Assembly (NCBI GenBank): GCA_028280195.1
Contig: JANQMH010000047.1
Coordinates: forward strand, 1-47,333
Length of the DNA stretch: 47,333 bases
Direction: 5' to 3'
Origin: Exilibacterium sp.
Lineage (GTDB): Bacteria; Pseudomonadota; Gammaproteobacteria; Pseudomonadales; Cellvibrionaceae
Part shown: positions 9,427 through 19,800 of the stretch, piece by piece
Layout: every line of letters begins with the position of its first letter
Numbering within the stretch: position 1 is the stretch's first letter
The notes under the pieces: model-generated
What the model saw: only the letters and a program-made list of their open reading frames with translations
Database searches by the model: none
Told to the model about the DNA's origin: nothing
Program-made: the position numbers and the translations under genes

Positions 9427-10041
9427 GTGGTGAAATATTTGTACAAACAACAAGGGTTTACGCTGCTGGAACTGATGATGGGGCTGTTTATCGTCGCGAT
9501 AGTCGCCTCGCTGGCTGTACCCAGTATGACCAATATGATTACCCGCAACCGCATGAGCGCCGAATACAACCGCTTTATCGGCGACCTGACCTATGCCCGG
9601 TCCGAAGCGGTGACGCGCAGTGCGCCGGTGTCGCTGTGCCCCTCCACCGACCAGAGCAGCTGTAACGGCACCGACTGGGACGGCGGCTGGATCGTATTTG
9701 TCGATGACGGCGCCGGCACGGCCAGCAATGCCGGCAACAGAGACCGGGACGGCGCCGAGGAGATTCTCCGCGTCAGCGAGCCCACCAAGGGCGGCGTCGA
9801 TATCCGCTCGGTGAATTTCGTTGATGGCGGCGGCGTTTTGTTTTCCAACGACGGCAGAATCGAACAGGGCGTTAGCGCCGATATCGGCGTATTTATCGTT
9901 TGTAATGAATACGGCGCGAGCAAGGCCAGAGGCGTGGAGTTTTCCGCCTTCGGGCAATTGAGAAATATGCGCGACTCCGACGCTAGCGGTACGGTGGACT
10001 ACAATTCTGGTGGTTCTACGGTCGCGGTGACCTGCCCATAG
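9427..10041 (+). CDS. fimU: Minor pilin, GspH/FimU type
   Basis: A type IV minor pilin expected to prime pilus assembly with PilV, PilW and PilX. The short leader MVKYLYKQQG precedes FTLLEL, the prepilin peptidase (PilD) site with Glu at mature position 5, then a hydrophobic helix to about residue 35 and a GspH-like globular domain with paired cysteines (LCPS, SSCNG) and a C-terminal VTCP. The start is one of two adjacent GTG codons (9427 or 9430). It heads the pilVWXY1E operon after a 213-bp gap. It lacks a GRxR tail motif, so I assign it to FimU rather than FimT. The symbol rests on position and domain. Confidence 0.85.
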   Translation: MVKYLYKQQGFTLLELMMGLFIVAIVASLAVPSMTNMITRNRMSAEYNRFIGDLTYARSEAVTRSAPVSLCPSTDQSSCNGTDWDGGWIVFVDDGAGTASNAGNRDRDGAEEILRVSEPTKGGVDIRSVNFVDGGGVLFSNDGRIEQGVSADIGVFIVCNEYGASKARGVEFSAFGQLRNMRDSDASGTVDYNSGGSTVAVTCP

Positions 10042-10083
10042 AGAATACGCATAGACGTTCGCTCATTGAATGACGGATACGAC

Positions 10084-10590
10084 ATGAACAGTGGTTATAG
10101 CAAGCAGCAGGGTTTCAGTCTGATCGAGGTGCTGGTCTCGGCGTTTGTGATGGCGGTCGGGGTGCTGGGTGTGCTGAGTATGCAGTTGTCGAGCCTCAGC
10201 AATAACCGCGGCGCCCTCTACCGTTCACAGGCCAATTTTATGGCGATGGATATCATCGACCGCATGCGCAGTAATCCTGCCGGTGTCGATGCCGGGCGCT
10301 ATAACGCCATCGATACCGGTGTCGTTACCGGCGCCACCGCGCTCAAAGCCTGCATCACCTCTGCAAACGGCTGCAGTACGGACGACCTGGCCGCTAACGA
10401 TATCATCGAATGGACGAATTTATTCGCTCCGGGTGTCACGCCGATCCCCGCTGCCACCGGTAGCGTTACCTACAGTGCGGCCACCGATGAATTCACCGTT
10501 ACGGTGCTGTGGTCGGAGGTTGGCTGGGACTCGGCCAATACCGTTCAGGCCAATCTGAATAGAGGGTTTACTACTGTGGTGAAATTGTGA
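10084..10590 (+). CDS. pilV: Type IV pilus minor pilin PilV
   Basis: Minor pilin of the priming/tip subcomplex. The leader MNSGYSKQQG precedes FSLIEVLVSAFVMAVGVLG, a processed prepilin signal of the PilV type, which typically continues with the SLSNNR...A..MAMDIIDRMRSNP block seen here around residues 30-65. It is 168 residues long. The ATG at 10084 is preferred over an upstream TTG at 10066 because it gives a short leader of the usual length. Spacing to fimU is 42 bp and to pilW 30 bp. Confidence 0.9.
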   Translation: MNSGYSKQQGFSLIEVLVSAFVMAVGVLGVLSMQLSSLSNNRGALYRSQANFMAMDIIDRMRSNPAGVDAGRYNAIDTGVVTGATALKACITSANGCSTDDLAANDIIEWTNLFAPGVTPIPAATGSVTYSAATDEFTVTVLWSEVGWDSANTVQANLNRGFTTVVKL

Positions 10591-10620
10591 ATCCGGCACT
10601 GTTGACAGGCGAAGGCAGCT

Positions 10621-11712
10621 ATGAGAACCGTTGAAGTAAACACACAGAATGGCTTTACGATCGTCGAGATACTGGTGGCACTCGGGTTGGGGCTGTTCCT
10701 GTCGGCGGCGCTGATCAATGTCTTTACCAATACCCAGCGCATTTCCAATGTGGAAATGTCATTGTCGCGGGTGCAGGAAACCGGGCGCTTCGCCCTGGAA
10801 ACCATTACCAACGATATCCGTATGGCCGGTCACCAGGGCTGCGCCGATCCCAACGACGCCGGCAATATCACCATTATCGCAACCGAACTTACCGGCGCCG
10901 ACTATGCCGGCGGGGAACTGCGCGGTTTTGAAGTGGGCAGCACCGGCGCCTTTACCCCTGCCTTGATCGCCGGCGATGTGCTGGAGAGTGTGCAGGACAC
11001 CACCAACGGCAGTGCCATAGCCGCCCGCCCCGGTAGCGATGTGATATTTGTCCAGTATGCCGGCAGCGCCAGCGGCGAACTCGAGAGTGACAGCATTGGC
11101 ACCGACATTGAAATAGACGCCAATCCGATGGGGCTGGCGGACGATGACTACGCCGTGATTGCCAACTGCAGAAGCGCGCATTTATTCGAAGTCACCGGTG
11201 TGACGGCGGGAACCGGCGGTAATCCGGACAGGATTGCTCATGCGGATTCCGATAACACCGTCGCCACCTTTCTACCGGCCTACACCGCCGGTGCGCGCGT
11301 AATGAAGTTTGAAAACAGAACCTATTTTGTCGGCGACACTGGGCGCGACTCCGATACCGGGCAAGATGTCTATGCGCTTTATGTAAGGCAGTTTGACAAC
11401 CCTGCCGAAGAGCTGCTCGAGGGCGTCGAATCGCTGCAGATTATGTATGGCCAGCAGGTCGGCGGCACCGGCGGCGCGGTGCGCTATGTCACCGCCGACG
11501 ATGCCTCGCTGGATATGTCGGAAGTCTTCAGTGTCAAGATCGGCATACTGGTGCAGAGCTTTGAACAGGTGGCGGCCGAAGCGGACACCCGCACCTACAC
11601 GCTGCCCGGCGCGACGATCTCCAATAGCGGCGTCGGCGCCCACGCCGGCGACCAGTCTTTGCGCAAGGTTTTTACGGCCACAGTGGCTCTGCGCAATAAA
11701 CGGCGCCAGTGA
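10621..11712 (+). CDS. pilW: Type IV pilus minor pilin PilW
   Basis: Largest minor pilin of the tip complex (363 residues). The leader ends NG before FTIVEILVALGLGLFLSAAL. This is followed by the family segment TNTQRISNVEMSLSRVQETGRFALE and the N-terminal DIRMAGHQGC block with one of several cysteines. The C-terminal half contains the VESLQIMYG block and ends ...TATVALRNKR, the family's usual ending. Located between pilV and pilX as in other PilVWXY1 operons. Confidence 0.9.
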   Translation: MRTVEVNTQNGFTIVEILVALGLGLFLSAALINVFTNTQRISNVEMSLSRVQETGRFALETITNDIRMAGHQGCADPNDAGNITIIATELTGADYAGGELRGFEVGSTGAFTPALIAGDVLESVQDTTNGSAIAARPGSDVIFVQYAGSASGELESDSIGTDIEIDANPMGLADDDYAVIANCRSAHLFEVTGVTAGTGGNPDRIAHADSDNTVATFLPAYTAGARVMKFENRTYFVGDTGRDSDTGQDVYALYVRQFDNPAEELLEGVESLQIMYGQQVGGTGGAVRYVTADDASLDMSEVFSVKIGILVQSFEQVAAEADTRTYTLPGATISNSGVGAHAGDQSLRKVFTATVALRNKRRQ

Positions 11713-11756
11713 TTTTTGCATTATCGATTTAGGTTAACGACCGTGAGGCAAGCATA

Positions 11757-12263
11757 ATGATTAACGCTAAACAACAGCAGGGTGCCGTTCTGGCGATCAG
11801 CTTGATTATTCTTCTGGTGATTACCATCGTTGGCCTGTCCAGTATGAGCACGACCACGCTGGAAGAGAAAATGGCGCAAAACTTCCAGGCCGACACTGTC
11901 ACCTTCCAAGGGGCCGAGAGCGCCATTACTGAAGGTGTCGAGGATATTGCCTTTCTCAATGACGTTTTTGCCGCCGGCCCCGATCCGGTGACACCGACAT
12001 CGATGAACGTGACTTACAGCAAGCCGAGTGTGACCTTGTCGCTGCAGGGCGAATACCAGGAGAAGACCGCACGCACCGGCGAAGCCGCCGATACCGTGCG
12101 CCAGGGTGCGGCGGGTCTGAATCTGTACCATTACTCGATTACCGGCGGCGCTTCACTGAGCAATTCCAGTGTCCGCGCCCAGCATGTGCAGGGCGCCTAC
12201 CTGCAGGGTGCCGCGGATTCAACCTATACCGATGACCAGGGTGGCAGACATGTTTGGAACTAG
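11757..12263 (+). CDS. pilX: Type IV pilus minor pilin PilX
   Basis: Minor pilin with the PilX N-terminal signature: after a short leader (MINAKQQQG) comes AVLAISLIILLVITIVGLSS followed by TTTLEEKMAQNFQ and the FQGAESAI helix, the block typical of PilX. It is 168 residues. It lacks the canonical Glu5 pattern of major pilins, as PilX/GspK-like proteins do. GAGG about ten bases before ATG 11757 serves as ribosome site. pilY1 follows after 52 bases. Confidence 0.88.
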   Translation: MINAKQQQGAVLAISLIILLVITIVGLSSMSTTTLEEKMAQNFQADTVTFQGAESAITEGVEDIAFLNDVFAAGPDPVTPTSMNVTYSKPSVTLSLQGEYQEKTARTGEAADTVRQGAAGLNLYHYSITGGASLSNSSVRAQHVQGAYLQGAADSTYTDDQGGRHVWN

Positions 12264-12315
12264 AGCCTGTCAGAAAAGCCTGTATTCGGCGTTGAGATGC
12301 GGCGGAGGAATTACC

Positions 12316-15300
12316 ATGAAAGTATTGCAGTCAATGGCCGCCGCGGCGGGCAAAGTGAGGCTGGCCGGGCCGTTTGTAGCGTTCAGTGTCTGGTCGGCGC
12401 TGTCCTGGGGCGATGATATCGATATCTACTTTAACAGTACCTCGATTCAAGACCTGGGCATTCGGCCCAACATTATGTTCATTCTCGATACCTCGGGTTC
12501 CATGGAAGATGGCAATGCCAGCCTGTCTTCGATTTCATTGCCCACCACTGATGCTGTACGCAGTGATCTGGGGATCGGTTCTGCGGCTACCAGTAATTCC
12601 AAAATCTTCCATATGAAAAGCGCGCTTTATGACTTTCTCAACGACGTTGATCTCGGCTCTGAGATCAATGTCGGCTTGATGCGGTTTAATCGCCGCTCGG
12701 CCGCAGTGGTCTATCCGGTCTCTGAGCTGGATACCCATAGAACCGAACTGATAGATGCGCTGGCAAAAATGCGTGTCGGCAGCACCAACACGCCCATCGT
12801 GGACTCTCTCTATGAAGCGGCGCTTTACTACAGGGGCGACCATGTTTTTTACGGCGTTTCCCGGGGAACGCGGGGTGTCTTCAGCGATATTCACCACAGC
12901 TCCAACGAGGCCAGAATTTCCCACCCCGACTCGGTGGTGCCCGGTACCGCCACGGCGACAATGCCGAGCGGCTGCTCATTGACCAACCTCAATGCCGAAG
13001 CCTGTGAAGACCGCCGCTGGCAAGCCGGCGGCAGTGCCCTGGCTACCAACCAGGATGTGCTCAATTACAAATCGCCGATTGCCAACCAGTGCCAGCCGAA
13101 TCATATCGTACTGTTGACCGACGGGGCGGCAAACTGGAACCGGGTGTCGGACGAAATAGCGGACATGATCGGTATGGATCGGGATGACTGTGACTCCGCC
13201 GGCGATACCGACCTCAGGTGCGGCGTTGATCTGACCCGATATCTCGCCACCCAGGACCAGGTGGATGACGCTACCCTGGCCGATGAGCAGACCGTTACCA
13301 CCCATGTCATCGGCTTTAACTTCTCCACCAGCTGGCTGGAAGACCTCGCCTCGGCAGGTGGCGGCGGCTACCATACGGCGGCGAGTGCCAGCGATTTGAC
13401 CGCGGTGTTGAGCAATATAACCAGCACCGTGCTCAATGCGAACACGACGTTTACCGCACCAGTGGCCACCATCAACCAATTTAACCGGCTGAACCATAAG
13501 GACGAAATCTACTTTGCCGTTTTTCGTCCGGAAGAAACCCGGCGCTGGCCGGGTAATGTCAAGAAATACAAGCTGGCGGTGGTCAATGACGAGCGCAATG
13601 TGATCGTCGATGCCAGCAACAACCCCGCTATCGACCCGGCTACCGGCTTTTTCAAAGAGGCTTCCAAAGACCTGCTCGACGGCAGTGTCGGTACGCCGAC
13701 CGAGTACAGTGTCGAAGCCGGCGGCGTCGGCATGAAGGTGGCCACGTCGAATCGCAAGGTATACACCTGGTTAAGAAGCCAGGGTAACATTGAGCTGCTG
13801 ACCAGCGCCGTCAATAATCTGCACGAGAGCAATTCGCTGATTACCAAGGCCGCGCTCGGGGTTGTCGACGATACCTCTTCCTCTGACGACGAGGACGAGC
13901 GCACCGCTATCCTGCAGTGGGCGCGGGGATACGATGCCGCAACCAATAGCATGCGCCAGGGTGTCGGCGATCCGCTGCACTCCAGGCCGGTGGTGGTCTC
14001 ATACAGCGATACGGATGCGAAAATATTTTTCGGCACCAACGAGGGCTTTCTGCACGCCTTCGATGCCGAGGACGGCTCCGATCTGTTCTCCTTCATGCCG
14101 GAGGAATTGCTGGGCAATTTAAAGCCGCAGTATAACGGCGACAGCGGTGAACATATCTACGGCGTCGACGGGCCGGTGACGTTCTGGACGCACGACAAGG
14201 ACCCCGATCCAAATGATGCGACAGTTGGGCCGAACGGTGTCATTCAGGCTAGTGACGGCGATGAAGCCTATCTCTTTTTCGGTCTGCGCCGCGGTGGCAG
14301 CAGCTATTACGCCCTCGATATCGTCAATCCGGAAGTGCCTAGTGTGGCGTGGGATTTTAAAAGCGGTGATACCGGTTTCGAGGAACTGGGGCAGTCCTGG
14401 GCAAGGCCGATCAAAACGGTAGTGAGGGTCAATGCCGGTACCGTCGCCAGCCCTGTGCCCGTCGACAAACATGTACTGTTTATCTCGGGCGGCTACGATG
14501 ACAGTCAGGATGCGGACACCGCGGGGGCGGCGAAAACCCGCTCCGTCGACAATATCGGCCGGGCAATTTATATGGTCGATGCCCAGAAAGGAACGCTGCT
14601 GTGGAAGGCGGATATCAATGACTATCCGGCAATGAAGTACAGCATCCCGGCGAGTGTGGCTGTTGCCGATACCGACCAATCGGGCACGGCCGATCAAATC
14701 TACGTGGGTGATATGGGCGGCCAGGTCTGGCGCTTTGATATCGACAACGGTGCCGTGGTTTCCAATATCGATACGTATTACGGCGATAACTTTATCAAGG
14801 GCGGTGTCATCGCTGATCTGGCCACATCGTCGGCCGATGCCAATGTCGCCTCCGCGCGGCGTTTCTACCACTCCCCCGATGTCGCGCTGAGCAAAGAGGG
14901 CACCAATACCTTTGTCGCGGTGACCATCGGCTCCGGCTGGCGGGCCAAGCCCAATGATAAAGAGGTGACGGACAGGTTCTATATGCTGCGTGTTACCTCG
15001 CCCTATTCGGCACTGGACTTTAACAGTTTTACCACCATTACCGAGGACCGTATGGCCGATCTCACCAATACCATCGGCACTGCCGCTTCGGCCGCGGTAA
15101 GGGGCGCGAGTTCCCAGAGCTGGTATATCACCATGGAAAACAGCGGTGAAAAGGTGCTGTCGACGCCGCTGACTATCGGCGGCGCGGTGATATTTACCAC
15201 CTATGAACCCAATGCCACACTGGTCGACTGCGTGCCGACGCCCGGCACCTCGCGCGAGTATGTGCTCAAGCTGACGGATGCGACGCCGGTGATCGACTTT

Positions 15301-15480
15301 GATGTCAGCGGCAATTTAACCAAGGCGGACCGCTCCAAACAGCTGCTGTCGGGAACCATCGTCGACGAGCCAGTGCTGATCTTTACCAATGACGGCGGCT
15401 CGACGTTCGTCGGCACGGAAAAAGGCGGTTTTGAAATTGAAAACCGCGCGACGAGAACGTTTTGGCATAAAGAACAATAA
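12316..15480 (+). CDS. pilY1: Type IV pilus tip adhesin/assembly factor PilY1 (copy 1)
   Basis: Large secreted pilus-tip protein controlling extension/retraction and adhesion. From ATG 12316 (GGAGGAA seven bases upstream) the product is 1054 residues. It has a signal-like hydrophobic N-terminus to about residue 31, then a von Willebrand factor A-type domain whose metal site D58-T-S60-G-S62 is intact. The C-terminal half is the PilC/PilY1 beta-propeller (VFFGTNEG-like blades). It contains a calcium loop DTDQSGTAD beginning at Asp785, equivalent to the Ca site needed for pilus biogenesis in P. aeruginosa PilY1. Last but one gene of the minor-pilin operon; no pilY2 is present. An 81-residue segment is identical to the second copy downstream. 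Confidence 0.95.
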   Translation: MKVLQSMAAAAGKVRLAGPFVAFSVWSALSWGDDIDIYFNSTSIQDLGIRPNIMFILDTSGSMEDGNASLSSISLPTTDAVRSDLGIGSAATSNSKIFHMKSALYDFLNDVDLGSEINVGLMRFNRRSAAVVYPVSELDTHRTELIDALAKMRVGSTNTPIVDSLYEAALYYRGDHVFYGVSRGTRGVFSDIHHSSNEARISHPDSVVPGTATATMPSGCSLTNLNAEACEDRRWQAGGSALATNQDVLNYKSPIANQCQPNHIVLLTDGAANWNRVSDEIADMIGMDRDDCDSAGDTDLRCGVDLTRYLATQDQVDDATLADEQTVTTHVIGFNFSTSWLEDLASAGGGGYHTAASASDLTAVLSNITSTVLNANTTFTAPVATINQFNRLNHKDEIYFAVFRPEETRRWPGNVKKYKLAVVNDERNVIVDASNNPAIDPATGFFKEASKDLLDGSVGTPTEYSVEAGGVGMKVATSNRKVYTWLRSQGNIELLTSAVNNLHESNSLITKAALGVVDDTSSSDDEDERTAILQWARGYDAATNSMRQGVGDPLHSRPVVVSYSDTDAKIFFGTNEGFLHAFDAEDGSDLFSFMPEELLGNLKPQYNGDSGEHIYGVDGPVTFWTHDKDPDPNDATVGPNGVIQASDGDEAYLFFGLRRGGSSYYALDIVNPEVPSVAWDFKSGDTGFEELGQSWARPIKTVVRVNAGTVASPVPVDKHVLFISGGYDDSQDADTAGAAKTRSVDNIGRAIYMVDAQKGTLLWKADINDYPAMKYSIPASVAVADTDQSGTADQIYVGDMGGQVWRFDIDNGAVVSNIDTYYGDNFIKGGVIADLATSSADANVASARRFYHSPDVALSKEGTNTFVAVTIGSGWRAKPNDKEVTDRFYMLRVTSPYSALDFNSFTTITEDRMADLTNTIGTAASAAVRGASSQSWYITMENSGEKVLSTPLTIGGAVIFTTYEPNATLVDCVPTPGTSREYVLKLTDATPVIDFDVSGNLTKADRSKQLLSGTIVDEPVLIFTNDGGSTFVGTEKGGFEIENRATRTFWHKEQ
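14923..15011 (+). repeat. 89-bp identical tract shared by the two pilY1 genes (copy 1)
   Basis: These 89 bases are identical to 19564-19652 in the second pilY1. Similarity stays high to about 15140. Bases directly before 14923 differ at synonymous positions. The surrounding genes are clearly more diverged, so this tract looks recently homogenised. Confidence 0.85.
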
Positions 15481-15501
15481 GCGTAAACAGAGGGTTGAGC
15501 A

Positions 15502-15954
15502 TTGAATAAATTTTATATGGGGCGCGGTTTTTCCTTGATTGAAGTGCTGGTGGTAGTAGCGGTGATCGGTATTCTCGCCGCCATCGCCTACCCGTCTTAC
15601 CAGGGCAGTGTGGCCAAGTCCAGGCGCGCCGACGCGCAGTCGGCACTGGCCGGCCTGGCCCAGGCGATGGAGCGGCACTTTACGGAAAACAATACCTATG
15701 AAAGCGCAATTGCCGGCACTGCGCCACAGCCGCCGATAATTTTTCCCACCCAGGCGCCGCTCGACGGCAGTACCAAGTTTTATAATCTGATAGTGCAGAC
15801 GGTTACCCCAACCACGTATACGCTGAGGGCGACGCCCATCGGCGGCCAGGCCGGGGACGGCAATGTGGAACTGACTTCCACCGGTATCAAACGCTGGGAT
15901 CGGGGCAACGATGGCTTCGGTGCTACCGACAATTGCTGGTCGAGCAAGTGTTGA
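15502..15954 (+). CDS. pilE: Type IV pilin PilE-like minor pilin
   Basis: Small pilin (150 residues) closing the operon. The leader MNKFYMGRG precedes FSLIEVLVVVAVIGILAAIAYPSYQ, a textbook class III prepilin signal with Glu5. A helix of the type SRRADAQSALAGLAQAMERHFTENNTY follows, then a globular domain and a C-terminal NCWSSKC cysteine pair forming the D-loop. The TTG start at 15502 has AGAGGG seven bases upstream; ATG 15517 would leave only a three-residue leader before the cleavage glycine. Corresponds by position to PilE of P. aeruginosa, a minor pilin, not the major subunit. Confidence 0.88.
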   Translation: MNKFYMGRGFSLIEVLVVVAVIGILAAIAYPSYQGSVAKSRRADAQSALAGLAQAMERHFTENNTYESAIAGTAPQPPIIFPTQAPLDGSTKFYNLIVQTVTPTTYTLRATPIGGQAGDGNVELTSTGIKRWDRGNDGFGATDNCWSSKC

Positions 15955-16100
15955 CAAGGCTTATGTTCGCTGCGGTTGTATTTTGCAGTAACGTATAACA
16001 GCACGATATAAAAGAAATCAGTGTCGATAGAGCTGGCAGTTTTTGTCTGAAAAAACTTTACCGGGTTCGCATAAGATTGCGCTGCTCTCATTTTTTTTAA

Positions 16101-16143
16101 CACGGTGTTGACCATGATTAGGCCAACACCGTGCCGCTTATTC
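16101..16143. repeat. Inverted repeat behind pilE
   Basis: CACGGTGTTG (16101-16110) pairs perfectly with CAACACCGTG (16134-16143), with an inner CC/GG pair possible. Eight T residues lie just upstream on the plus strand (around 16091-16098), not downstream, so the structure is not a canonical terminator in either direction. It may still stabilise the 3' end of the pilus operon mRNA or bind a regulator. Confidence 0.6.
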
Positions 16144-16270
16144 CCGCCTGAGTAAACTGCCTGCTGCTGTTGCAAATATATGTGCCAGTTTTTGTTGACA
16201 CGCGCACATAGCTATATCAGTATTGAGTCTGTCGATGCTTTTGGCGCCATTCACAATTACGGCGCCGACT

Positions 16271-16424
16271 GTACTGGTGAAGCAATCGTACTGGTTGAAA
16301 AATGGTGCTGACTAAACAAATGGTGCTGACTAAACAGTGGTACCGATTAAATAATGGGGCTGATTAAACAATGAGGCTGGTTAAGTAACAGTACTCATTA
16401 AATGACAGTACTCATTAAGCAAAG
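16271..16424. repeat. Nine tandem 17-bp imperfect repeats
   Basis: Nine consecutive units of 17 bp (one of 18), each of the type GTGCTGACTAAACAATG with variation. They start at 16271, 16288, 16305, 16323, 16340, 16357, 16374, 16391 and 16408. Most keep an NNCTG or NNCTC block followed by TTAA or CTAA. The array is AT richer than its surroundings. It has no spacers, so it is not a CRISPR array. Confidence 0.85.
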
Positions 16425-16896
16425 AACCATGCGATTTTGATGGAAGCCGTATTTTCATAGAAAGAAATATTTGCTTGCACCGGTATCGAGTTTCGGCGAT
16501 GTGGTCTAGGGGTCCGCAAAAAATGACAGCGTCATAGCTACTGGGACGACTGAGGGCTATTTGCCCATTGGTGCAGCAAGTACAGGCGCAAGTTCGATAC
16601 CGGCGGCGGCTTTGTCCTTATCGGTGTAAAACCGATGCGGAAGCTGCCGGTAAACCCGTGTAGCGCGAACCTCGCCTGCGTGGCGCTGTTGTTTTTCGCA
16701 CTTGGCAAAGTGCGCCTCACATCCGATCATCTCGCCTTCGGCAATGGCATCATCGCGGTCCTTACGGGCATAGCGCCGGTGATGAAATTTAACAGCAGAA
16801 TTTGACGGTATCGTTTTCGACACCGCGGGGGTTCGTGCGCTCCGCATAAACAGGGCGGCACTGATTCAAACGGTACAAACGGTGGTGGGGACAAGC

Positions 16897-19800
16897 ATGG
16901 TGAGAATTGAGATCTGCAAAGGTTTCTACACAATATTGAAAACCGCTGCAGCGATCTACAGGCGACTATTGCAGTCGATAAAAGCCGCGGCCGGCAGGAT
17001 CGGGCTGGCGGGTCCGCTGGTGGCGTGCAGCGTCTGGTCGGCGCTGTCCTGGGGCGATGATATCGACATCTACTTCAACAGTGCATCGATCAATGATCTG
17101 GGGCTGCGGCCGAATATCCTCTTCATACTGGATACCTCTGGCTCGATGCAAAGCAGCGGCACCGGTCTGACTAGTATTTCCCTGCCGAACAATGATGCCG
17201 TGCGCAGAGATCTGGAGATTGGCAACAACACTACCAGTAGGTCCAAAATCTTCCATATGAAAAGAGCACTGTACGATTTTCTCAATGACAGTGTTCTCGC
17301 CGCCGAGATTAACGTTGGCCTGATGCGCTTCAACCACGAGGGGGCGGCGGTGGTATATCCGGTGTCGCCACTGGATGACCACCAGGGAGAGTTAGTCAGC
17401 ACCCTGCGGCAAATGCGGGTTGGCGATACCCAGACGCCTATTGTCGACTCTTTGTACGAGGCGGCCCTGTATTATTCCGGCGGATACGTATACCGGGGGT
17501 TAAATCGCGGCAGCCGGGGGGATTCCAGTCGATTCAGGGACTCGAGATATACCAAGGAGTACAGAATATCCCATCCCGACTCGGTCGTGCCCGGCAGCGG
17601 TGCCTATCCGTTTTTTCCGAGCGGCTGCTCCTTGTTGAATCTCAATGATACCGACTGCAGGTATCGGGGCTGGGCATACGACAACCGATATCTGCGCCTC
17701 AATCAACAGAGGCTAAAATACAAATCGCCGATTTCCCATCAGTGCCAACCCAATTACATCGTGCTGCTGACCGATGGAGCGGCAACGGTTAACTATGCAA
17801 AAAACCGGGTATCAGCCCTGACCGGCGTGGCCAGAGCCGATTGCGACGCCTCCGGCAATCGCCAATGCGGCGTTGACCTCACCCGCTATCTCGCTACACA
17901 GGACCAGATAGAAGATGCCACCCTGCCCGGCGATCAGACAGTCAAAACCCATGTTATCGGCTTTAATTTCTCTACCAGCTGGTTGGAGGATCTGGCGACG
18001 GCGGGTGGCGGCGAATACCATACTGCCGACAGTGCCAGCGAGCTATCGGGTGTTTTGGCTAGAATTACCCGCACCGTGCTCAACGTCGATACCACGTTTA
18101 CCGCCCCGGTTGCCACGATCAACCAGTTCAACCGGCTCAATCACAAGGAAGAGGTATACTTTGCCGTTTTTCGCCCGGAGTCTACCAGGCGCTGGCCGGG
18201 TAACGTCAAAAAATACAAGCTGGCAGTGGTCGACAACCAGCGCAATGTTGTCGTCGATGCCAGTGGCGCGGCAGCGATCGACCCCGCAACCGGGTTTTTT
18301 AAGGGTACCTCTAAGGATTTTTTCGACGGCAGCGTCGGCACGCCCAGTGAATTTCGGGTTGAAGACGGCGGCGTGGGCATGAAACTGGGCACCACGGCGC
18401 GCAAGGTGTATACCTGGCTAAGCGGCAATCCGACCACACTCACCAGCGCCGTCAACAAGCTGCATGAAGATAACACCGCTATCAATAAAGACATGCTGGG
18501 TATTGCAGACGATCCAGGGTCTTCGGACGATGAAAATGAGCGCACAGCTGTTCTGCAGTGGGCGCGCGGCTACGACGCTGCAAACAATACCTATCGCCGG
18601 GAAGTCGGCGCGCCCCTGCACTCCAGGCCGGTGGTCGTGTCCTACAGTGATTCGGATGCGAAGGTGTTTTTCGGCACCAACGAAGGCTATCTGCACGCCT
18701 TTGACGCCGAAGATGGCAGCGATCAGTTTTCTTTTATCCCGGAAGAACTGCTGGGTAATCTAAGGCCACAGTATAAAGGTTTCGAGGGGGATCATATCTA
18801 CGGTGTTGACGGGCCGATAACCTTCTGGACGTTCGATGCCGATCCCGATGATGAAGGCCCCGGAAAACCCGACGGCGAAATAAAAGCAGGTGGCGACGAC
18901 AAGGCCTATCTGTTTTTTGGCATGCGCCGCGGCGGCAGCAGTTACTATGCCCTCGATGTCACCAACCCGGCCAGCCCCAGTGTGCTGTGGCGTATCAAAA
19001 GTGGCGATACCGGCTTTGAAGAGCTGGGCCAGAGCTGGTCGAGGCCGATTAAAACGGTGGTCAAGATAAATACCGGCACTGCCGAAAACCCCGTGCCCGA
19101 AGATAAGCATGTCCTGTTTATTTCCGGCGGCTATGATGAAGATCAGGATGCCGATGCAGTGGATGCGGTGAAGACCCGCGCCGTTGACAATATTGGGCGG
19201 GCACTCTATATGGTATCCGCTGAAACCGGCAATTTGTTGTGGAAGGCCGATATCGCCGACTACCCGGCGATGAAATACAGTATTCCGGCCACCCCGGCGG
19301 TGGCTGATACCGATCAATCCGGTACCGCAGATCAGATATATGTCGGTGATATGGGCGGACAGGTATGGCGTTTCGATATCGACAGTGGCGCGCCGTTGCC
19401 ATCCACTGACGAGAGCTATTATGGCGATAACTTTATCAAAGGCGGTGTGATTGCCGACCTGGCGGGGTCTGCGGCGGACAATAACGTGGCTTCGGCGCGG
19501 CGCTTTTACCACTCCCCCGATGTGGCGCTGACCAAGCAGGGCACCAATACTTTCGTCGCTGTAACCATCGGCTCCGGCTGGCGGGCCAAGCCCAATGATA
19601 AAGAGGTGACGGACAGGTTCTATATGCTGCGTGTTACCTCGCCCTATTCGGCGCTGGACTTTAACAGTTTTACCACCATTACCGAAGACCGCATGGCCGA
19701 TTTGACCAATACCATCGGCACTGCCGCTTCGGCTGCGGTAAGGGGTGCGAGTTCCCAGAGCTGGTATATCACTATGGAAAATACCGGCGAGAAGGTGCTG

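Larger units (their letters stand above)
15955..16896. other. Long intergenic region between pilE and the second pilY1
   Basis: About 940 bp without a supported gene. It contains a 10-bp inverted repeat behind a T-run (16090-16143) and nine 17-bp repeats (16271-16424). A minus-strand frame at 16557-16847 would encode 96 unfamiliar basic residues, with no ribosome site or family I recognise. The second pilY1 therefore has its own long upstream region and is not simply part of the first operon. Confidence 0.5.

Noticed and set aside
16271-16424. CRISPR-like appearance of the 17-bp repeats
   Set aside because: Units are directly adjacent without spacers, too short and imperfect, and no cas genes are present.
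16557-16847. 96-residue minus-strand frame in the pilE-pilY1b gap
   Set aside because: No ribosome site, no domain I recognise and no partner gene; kept only as a possible remnant.
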